DNA from: Rhytidiadelphus loreus
Lineage: Eukaryota > Streptophyta > Bryopsida > Hypnales > Hylocomiaceae
Length of the DNA stretch: 64,000 bases
Reading direction: 5' to 3'
NCBI GenBank assembly: GCA_947034895.1
Contig: OX344764.1
Span: 60,121,348-60,185,347 of the forward strand
The position numbers and the translations under genes were made by a program. This document shows, one piece after another, positions 58,797 to 64,000 of the stretch (position 1 is the stretch's first letter; every line of letters starts with the position of its first letter). The notes under the pieces are model-generated. The model was not told where the DNA came from. It worked only from the letters and a program-made list of their open reading frames with translations, and did not search any database.

Positions 58797-60011
58797 ATGC
58801 TTGCAAATGGAGACGATGAGGACGAGCGTGATGGGCCTTTGTCTTCAGGGGAAGAAGACGACGTTGTTCCAGATTTTATGAGAGAACGCGAGAACCGTAG
58901 GGATGAAGAGGATCGGTTGCGCAACAATCCTTGGAATGCAGTGGTTAGGCCGCCACATAGTCCTCCACGACCAATATACGGGAATACATTTGATTTTAGT
59001 GACGATGGGTATGTTTCTCCAGGAAATTCACCTGTACGCAGTCCACCGCAGAATGTCGTGCACAATATGGATGCAATTTCGCTGGCACATGCATCACTAA
59101 GGAGGGAAAGCACCCCCGACAACAACGACGAAGGCGTACCTATTCCCATGGCACCCGTAGAGGAAGAAGTTAGATCTCCAATATCAACTAGTTTGCCTCC
59201 AAATATGGCCCGCAATTTAAGAAGCAGTGCACAAGTTCCAATGAGAAGCGAACATGAAGAAGAGGCCATCGAAGTCAATGAAGTTGTACACGAGGGAATA
59301 CCAAATCCCGTTGTATTGAACGCATCTACCCTCGAAACAACTGTTACTACAGATGATGATGATGATGTGCCATTGGCATATGTTATGAATCGAAGTCAGA
59401 ATGTGCCGTTGAATCCAGAGACGACTACAAATGTGGCAACAGTGAGGAGGTCTATCCCAACCCTTCCAACAAGGCCACCGGTGCGTGGAGGTGCTCTACG
59501 GACGATTGATGAAGAGGTTCACGGCTCAGCTCCACAACCCACTCAACCTTCATCCGTGTTTGGCCCTGGCGAATCATCATTAGGAATCCAGGGGCGCAAT
59601 AGTAGAGGCCAGAAAAGGCGTATTAGGAGGGTTGACGAGAGGGGACCTCGAAACCCTAAACGACCCACTCAAATTGTCCAACGGTGTACCATTGGAGCGG
59701 GATGTTCCACCCAGAATGTTGGACAATCAAGTAGAGGAGGGCGACACCCTGCATCCAACATGGATGGAACTACGGATGCGTTGAGACTCACGAAACGACT
59801 TGTGCAAACTAAAGGGTTCAGTGGTGTAGATACAGAAGTTCGAAATCTGAACTCAGAGGTAGAGCGTGAGGTACAAATCGAAGTAGTAACAAGGGAAGAT
59901 GATGAAATCGAAAGCTCGGGCGACAACAAGAGCAACGAAGAGTTTTACGAAGATACAGACCCTAATGCTGATGAGGTGCCGAGCGATTCCACATTCACGC
60001 TTGGTGACTAG
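58797..60011 (+). CDS. Acidic, disordered protein following the transposase in the same frame
   Basis: The frame begins with ATG directly after the transposase stop (TAGATG) and in the same phase, running 404 residues to TAG 60,009. Composition is acidic and low in hydrophobics: DDEDERDGPLSSGEEDD at the start, SPP-rich motifs, TTDDDDDVPLAYVMN in the middle, a basic patch (RGQKRRIRRVDERGPRNPKR) at about 260-290 and an acidic tail. No folded domain is seen. Immediate adjacency and shared frame suggest it was once, or still is by stop readthrough, a C-terminal extension of the transposase; otherwise it is a second ORF of the element. Plant hAT transposases often end in an acidic tail, but one of 400 residues would be unusual. 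Confidence 0.65.
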   Translation: MLANGDDEDERDGPLSSGEEDDVVPDFMRERENRRDEEDRLRNNPWNAVVRPPHSPPRPIYGNTFDFSDDGYVSPGNSPVRSPPQNVVHNMDAISLAHASLRRESTPDNNDEGVPIPMAPVEEEVRSPISTSLPPNMARNLRSSAQVPMRSEHEEEAIEVNEVVHEGIPNPVVLNASTLETTVTTDDDDDVPLAYVMNRSQNVPLNPETTTNVATVRRSIPTLPTRPPVRGGALRTIDEEVHGSAPQPTQPSSVFGPGESSLGIQGRNSRGQKRRIRRVDERGPRNPKRPTQIVQRCTIGAGCSTQNVGQSSRGGRHPASNMDGTTDALRLTKRLVQTKGFSGVDTEVRNLNSEVEREVQIEVVTREDDEIESSGDNKSNEEFYEDTDPNADEVPSDSTFTLGD

Positions 60012-60524
60012 AGTACTAGAGAAGTAAACAATAATTATAATTATAGTTATAGTTATAAGGTTTTAGCTTATATGTTAGGTAACAAATCTTTGTAGTTCAA
60101 GCTTTGAGCCTTCATCCTGATGTGTAAGGATTTTGTAATGCTTCATCAAGCATATGAGCATATTAGAGTGAGGGACAGATTACCGGTTTTAAAATATATG
60201 TTGAATTCTAATTGGTAGGCAGTTAGGTGATGACTGCAACGAGGTTATAAAAGTGCAATGCAAGTATGGCTACATTTGAAGTCCGCCTGAAAGCAATATC
60301 GATGACTTATTAATATAATCGTTGTTGACATTATTATTGTGGCCTTATATTGGGTGAATTTTTGGGATTAGAGAAGTTTGTCCAATTTACATTTCATGGG
60401 CTCTATTATTTGCACTTGTAAATTGTAAACCCCAATATAACGTAGCACCTAATTCTGCGCTTATAAAACACCTATGTGACGTGTTACTTCAAAGACTGAA
60501 TATGCCAAACTGAAATCCTAAACT

Positions 60525-60845
60525 GAACCTGCGGTCGCCCTGGAACACGCGGTCGCTGTCTGTTGCTCCAACCCGTAGTCGCCCTGTAACCCGCAGTCGC
60601 CCCTACCTGTCGGACCCGCGGTCGCCCTCAGTACCCGAAGCCGCGGTCGCCCCTTCACTCGAAGTCACCCTAAAGCCCCTGACCCGCAGTCACCCACTCA
60701 CCCGCAGTCGCCTCTATTTTTTCCACCCGAGGTCGCCCCTTCACCCGAAGTCGCCCTAGCACCCCAGACCCGCAGTCGCCTCAATTTTTCCACCCGAGGT
60801 CGCCCAAGGCAAACCTACACGCGCCCACACCCGCAGTCGCCCATG
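60525..60845. repeat. GC-rich motif array 8
   Basis: Plus-strand units ACCTGCGGTCGCCCTGG, ACCCGCAGTCGCCCC, ACCCGAGGTCGCCCC and ACCCGAAGTCGCCC; related pairs recur (CCCCTTCACTCGAAGTCACC and CCCCTTCACCCGAAGTCGCC). It stands about 500 bp downstream of the acidic ORF and upstream of the CCGGA-rich element. Confidence 0.9.
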
Positions 60846-61140
60846 CTGGCTGTCCACGTCAGTTCCGAAACCCTGCCACGTAGGCAAAATCTATTTACCA
60901 TGGGGTAAAAATTTTTACCCCTCCGCGACGCGATGTCAAGTAAACTCGACACTTTGTGACACGCGACACGCGACGTCAGACGTCATACACGACGCCTAAA
61001 CCCAAAAATATGTCAGACAAGACAACCCTGGTTTGGACCGGATTAGTTTGGATCGGATTGGGCAGTCCGAACTGGATTGGTTCTGTCCGGATCAGATTTG
61101 GAGGACCGGATTAGGTTAGGCGCGGATTAGGGTTATCCGG
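60846..61140. repeat. CGCGAC-rich stretch and degenerate CCGGATTAG repeat
   Basis: At 60,925-60,990 several CGCGACGTCA/ACACGCGAC phrases recall the sequence joined to gag at about 34,540-34,610. From 61,030 a degenerate repeat of GGACCGGATTAG and GGATCGGATTGG leads into the promoter of the next unit. The same motif returns at 63,150-63,240 and 63,735-63,990. Confidence 0.65.
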
Positions 61141-61160
61141 ATTAGGTCATTTGACCTAAT
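61141..61160. promoter_or_regulatory. Near-perfect 20-bp palindrome upstream of a TATA box
   Basis: ATTAGGTCATTTGACCTAAT: 9-bp arms with a 2-bp centre, 27 bp upstream of TATATAA (61,187). Containing GTCA/TGAC half-sites, it resembles a dimeric transcription-factor site (bZIP- or WRKY-like TTGAC core). Binding is inference. Confidence 0.6.
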
Positions 61161-61186
61161 TTCTGGCGGCGCTGAGAGCCTGGGAC

Positions 61187-61193
61187 TATATAA
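61187..61193 (+). promoter_or_regulatory. TATA box of the CCGGA-rich element
   Basis: GGGACTATATAAGAAGAGGC, a strong plant-type TATA box, about 290 bp before the first ATG in the 61,478 frame and after the palindrome. Confidence 0.7.
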
Positions 61194-61477
61194 GAAGAGG
61201 CCTTGCCAGTTAGTACCCCTTTTCTACCTTGAGCGCTGAGGCTTATTTTCACGCTTGGGGCTGTTTTGTGTTTCCTCTTTGTGATTTCTCTTCAGATTTG
61301 TGAGGTAGGGCGTCATTAGTGAGTAGTTATTTTGGGCGCTGTGGGGTTGGACATCCACAGTTGCAATTTGTTGCTTTCCGGTCAGGACCAGGAAGGAAAG
61401 TAAGGAATGGGACGTGCGGCTAGGAGTGGAAGTGAGGTAGTCTCTGGGAGGTGCTTGAGCGCCTCAGGAACGCGTCC

Positions 61478-63130
61478 ATGCCGCAGCTACGCAGGTCAAG
61501 ATTTAGCCCGGTCTTGACAGAAGTAAAACTCCGGAAGGTAGTTCTGGTTATTCCTTCGACAGAACCGGAAAAGACCGCACTGATGGAAGATCTCGCGAAG
61601 ATGGGGTGCGCAGGTCTGGTTGAGAAGCCATGGGGTTTCAAGGAAGAGCGGGTGGTCCGCGAGCTGTTGGGGAAGCTATCGAACCAGTTCGATAATACGG
61701 TTAGAGGAAGTCCAGATTGCTGGATAGAAGAGAAGTGGAGGGAAGTCTACTAGTTCCGGTTGGGAGGCTCAGGGATGGCCAGCCGGAAGGATGAGTACAT
61801 CAAGGACAAGTTCTCGGGACCAGCAAACCCGAAGGATGGATACGCGGTGGACGATTGTGAGGATGACCGGAACCGGAACCTACTCAAGTTCCTGATTCCG
61901 ATCTTCCATCTGGAGAAGCCGACAAGAGTGACGGTGACTCTCGGCAACACAATTTTTGGTGTGCTAACCGGAGAGCGGAAAGCGGATTGGGCGCGGCTCA
62001 TCAGTGACTTGGTTTCCAATTTGGTGCCTCGGGTAGGGAAGAGTAGGCCCACGCCTCTGTCCCCCTACCTATTTCACATGTATCATCACGATCAAGTCCT
62101 GACTGACACGGAGGAGAAGACCTGGCGATCTCAAGAGTCGATTTTGAAGTATGGAGAGTCGGAGACGGATGATGAACCGGAAGAAGAAGGTTCCGGAACG
62201 GAACCGGAAGATGACGAGACAGATGAAGAGGAGGAGTCGTTGAAGAGGACGAAACAACAGAAGACGACGCCTCCGCACGGAAGAGGAACGCCGCGGGGCG
62301 AGACTTCAGAACCGGAACGCCGACCGGATAAGAAGCCGGTCGCAGAAGGAAGTGATCCGGCTGACCCTTTCGGTGAATTGGTGGAGAACCTCTCCATGAT
62401 CCGGGGAGACTGGGAGTGTAAGAGGATCACGTTGGAGAAGATTGGGAAACTGATTGGAGCCCAACCGGATAGTCTGTTACCCGGAAAGGTAGCAGACTGC
62501 ATCAGTAATCCGGAGGAGAACCGGAAACTGAGGGAAGAGATTCGTCGGCTGCAGGATGAAGTCGACTCGTTGAAAGGGGAGATCGTCACCTTCAAAGAAG
62601 ATTTGGCCGCCACTAGGGAGATGGTGGATGCGACCCAGAAGACAGCGAAGATGATGAAGGAGACGTTCGGAGAATTCGGAACGTTGGTCGCCAAAGCAAA
62701 GCTGTTTGATGAAGGGTTTCTGGTGGACAAGAAGCTATCCGGTTCCCGGATGGTCCGGATCCTGACAGCCTTCGCCGAGAAGGTTGAGGCAGTTATGAGG
62801 GAAGCTCGGGAAGCTACGGACCGGATGGAGATGAGCAGCGTGAAGCTGACCGGAACTGTACTCTCAAGGAGTATCCGTCTTTCGGATATTTCCTTGCCTG
62901 AGTTGTTTCCGGGAGGAACAGAGTTAAACCGGGGGAAGGATGTTACTCCCCAGTCGAAGAAGGAGCGGAAGCCGAGAGGGACCGGATCTACTGAACACAT
63001 CGAGTTGGATTCATCGCCAGAGCGACCGGATCCTCCTACTGGTGAGAAGGCCAGGAACTTGCAGGAGGTCTTCGACGAGCTTCCGCCTGAGACCGTCAGC
63101 GTCACATTGAAGATGGGCATGGGGTCTTAG
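61478..63130 (+). pseudogene. Plant transposon-type ORF (Transposase_32-like N-part, acidic middle, coiled coil); one in-frame TAG
   Basis: One frame from ATG 61,478 (open from about 61,436) to TAG 63,128, interrupted by TAG at 61,751 and without frameshift; translation could restart at ATG 61,775. The first part (VVRELLGKLSNQFDNTVRGS, WIEEKWREVY, then PKDGYAVDDCEDDRNRNLLK) recalls the 'putative plant transposon protein' pattern of helices around RG and a W-rich strand. Next come an acidic segment (ETDDEPEEEGSGTEPEDDET), a region rich in Pro and charged residues, a coiled coil at about residues 240-305 of the second part (NRKLREEIRRLQDEVDSLKG) and a helical C-terminus. Codons rich in CCGGA set it apart from its neighbours. 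The family assignment is tentative; a gag-like ORF of an LTR element is the alternative. Confidence 0.4.
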
Positions 63131-64000
63131 TGGGGAATAGTTTTGTAAATACCGAGTGTTATGACCGGATTGTAGTTAGGAACCGGACCGGATTGGATCC
63201 CGATCTGTTAGGAAGGGACCGGATTAGTATTCTATTGGCGCCTTTTGTATTCTATTGGCGCCTTGTTTGTGTGTTCTCCCGCGGTTAGCAGGGCAGATTG
63301 GTGAGGAGTTAGGAGCGCATTTAGAGTTTGGATTGGGATTTCTCCCCTTTGTGTTTTTGTTTTTGTTTTGAGTACATGAAGGCAGGTAGTAAGAGTTGGG
63401 AGTACTTTCTAGTGCCTCAGCACTGCTAGGATTCAGTATTCCGGTTGAGGAAGCCACTGCTAGGCTAGGCGTATAGGGAAGGAGTCCTTAGGCACGCTAG
63501 AACTCCTGGATAGGAAATCCGGTCGAGTGTCCGAACTGTTGTGAGGCCTCATTGCTGTAGTGGCGAACGGAAGAGTCTTAGTTGATGTTGGTATGGACGG
63601 TTGTACTTGCAGACACCTACCTTAGTACAGCCGGAACTTGGCATCAAGGTCATTGTAGTATGTGTGGATCGTACGGGGGGTCTTTGTGTGACCTGTGATC
63701 TGGATTGTTTTCTGGATTACTGTGAAAGATCAAACCGGATCCGGATTAGAGTAGGAAAGTAGAGTAGAAGAAGTGGGTCTTCAGCTACTATAAGTCACGG
63801 AAGGAGCGGCGGGCCTGCCACTCTCAAATTCAAGCGGCGACCCCTCTGATGGTAAAACAGAGGCAAAATTAAACCGGATTGGTTACTAGATCGAGTGGGA
63901 GTAGACCGGAAGTTATAGGTCTAAGAGTTGTACCCAAGACCGGAAGTGTAAAGGTCTTGGTTTTGTTGCAGATTAACGGACTGGATTACTTCCTGGTCCG
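63131..64000. other. 3' region of the CCGGA-rich element, no gene supported
   Basis: CTATTGGCGCCTTTTGTATT occurs twice in tandem at about 63,230 and 63,250 (22-bp period). Further CCGGATTG/ACCGGAAG motifs are spread to the window edge. A possible second coding part may begin near 63,970 after a TTGCAG acceptor, but the window ends. Confidence 0.5.

Overview
The window is nuclear DNA of a land plant. The evidence is two intron-rich genes for MCTP proteins (multiple C2 domains and transmembrane region, QUIRKY/FTIP family), spliced with GT-AG introns, set among retrotransposon and DNA-transposon remains in long AT-rich spacers. I recall the MCTP genes of model flowering plants as mostly intron-poor, so fifteen coding exons hint at a non-flowering lineage such as a bryophyte, lycophyte or fern. 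The species cannot be fixed from the sequence.

Positions 1-27,010 hold a tandem duplication of roughly 17 kb. Copy A (9506 down to 445, last exon beyond the left edge) and copy B (26404 down to 16565, complete, 995 residues by my splicing) are both on the minus strand. They share every splice phase. Exons are 96-99.7% identical where I compared them by eye, while introns have drifted. An AT-rich gene-poor spacer (10.4-16.5 kb) lies between them.

Positions 27-34.7 kb are decayed LTR-retrotransposon territory: an LTR-like segment at 28.6-29.8 kb related to another at 41.9-42.6 kb, an orphan 152-residue ORF with its own TATA box, a three-unit 178-bp repeat, and a gag-like ORF that breaks off at about 34,525.

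Positions 34.7-60.9 kb are the most unusual part. Eight clusters of a GC-rich 14-15 bp motif (GACCCGCAGTCGCCC or its complement) are spaced through AT-rich DNA, and several lie just upstream of a gene. Five different genes also share a short block between array and coding region (core CTTTCACCTAC...GTGGCTG..TGCGTGCCC). Three encode members of a protein family I do not recognise (signature WCHI.KLFP..RH), one a non-RD kinase-like protein, and one an unrecognised spliced gene. A full-length hAT transposase follows its own array. I infer one mobile family with common 5' ends and differing cargo, or one amplified promoter module; the sequence alone does not decide.

Most long reading frames from 35 to 63 kb stay open across in-frame TAG or TAA codons with no frameshift, consistent with C-to-T decay of glutamine codons in silenced elements, or with readthrough. 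From 61 to 64 kb there is another TE-like unit rich in CCGGA motifs.
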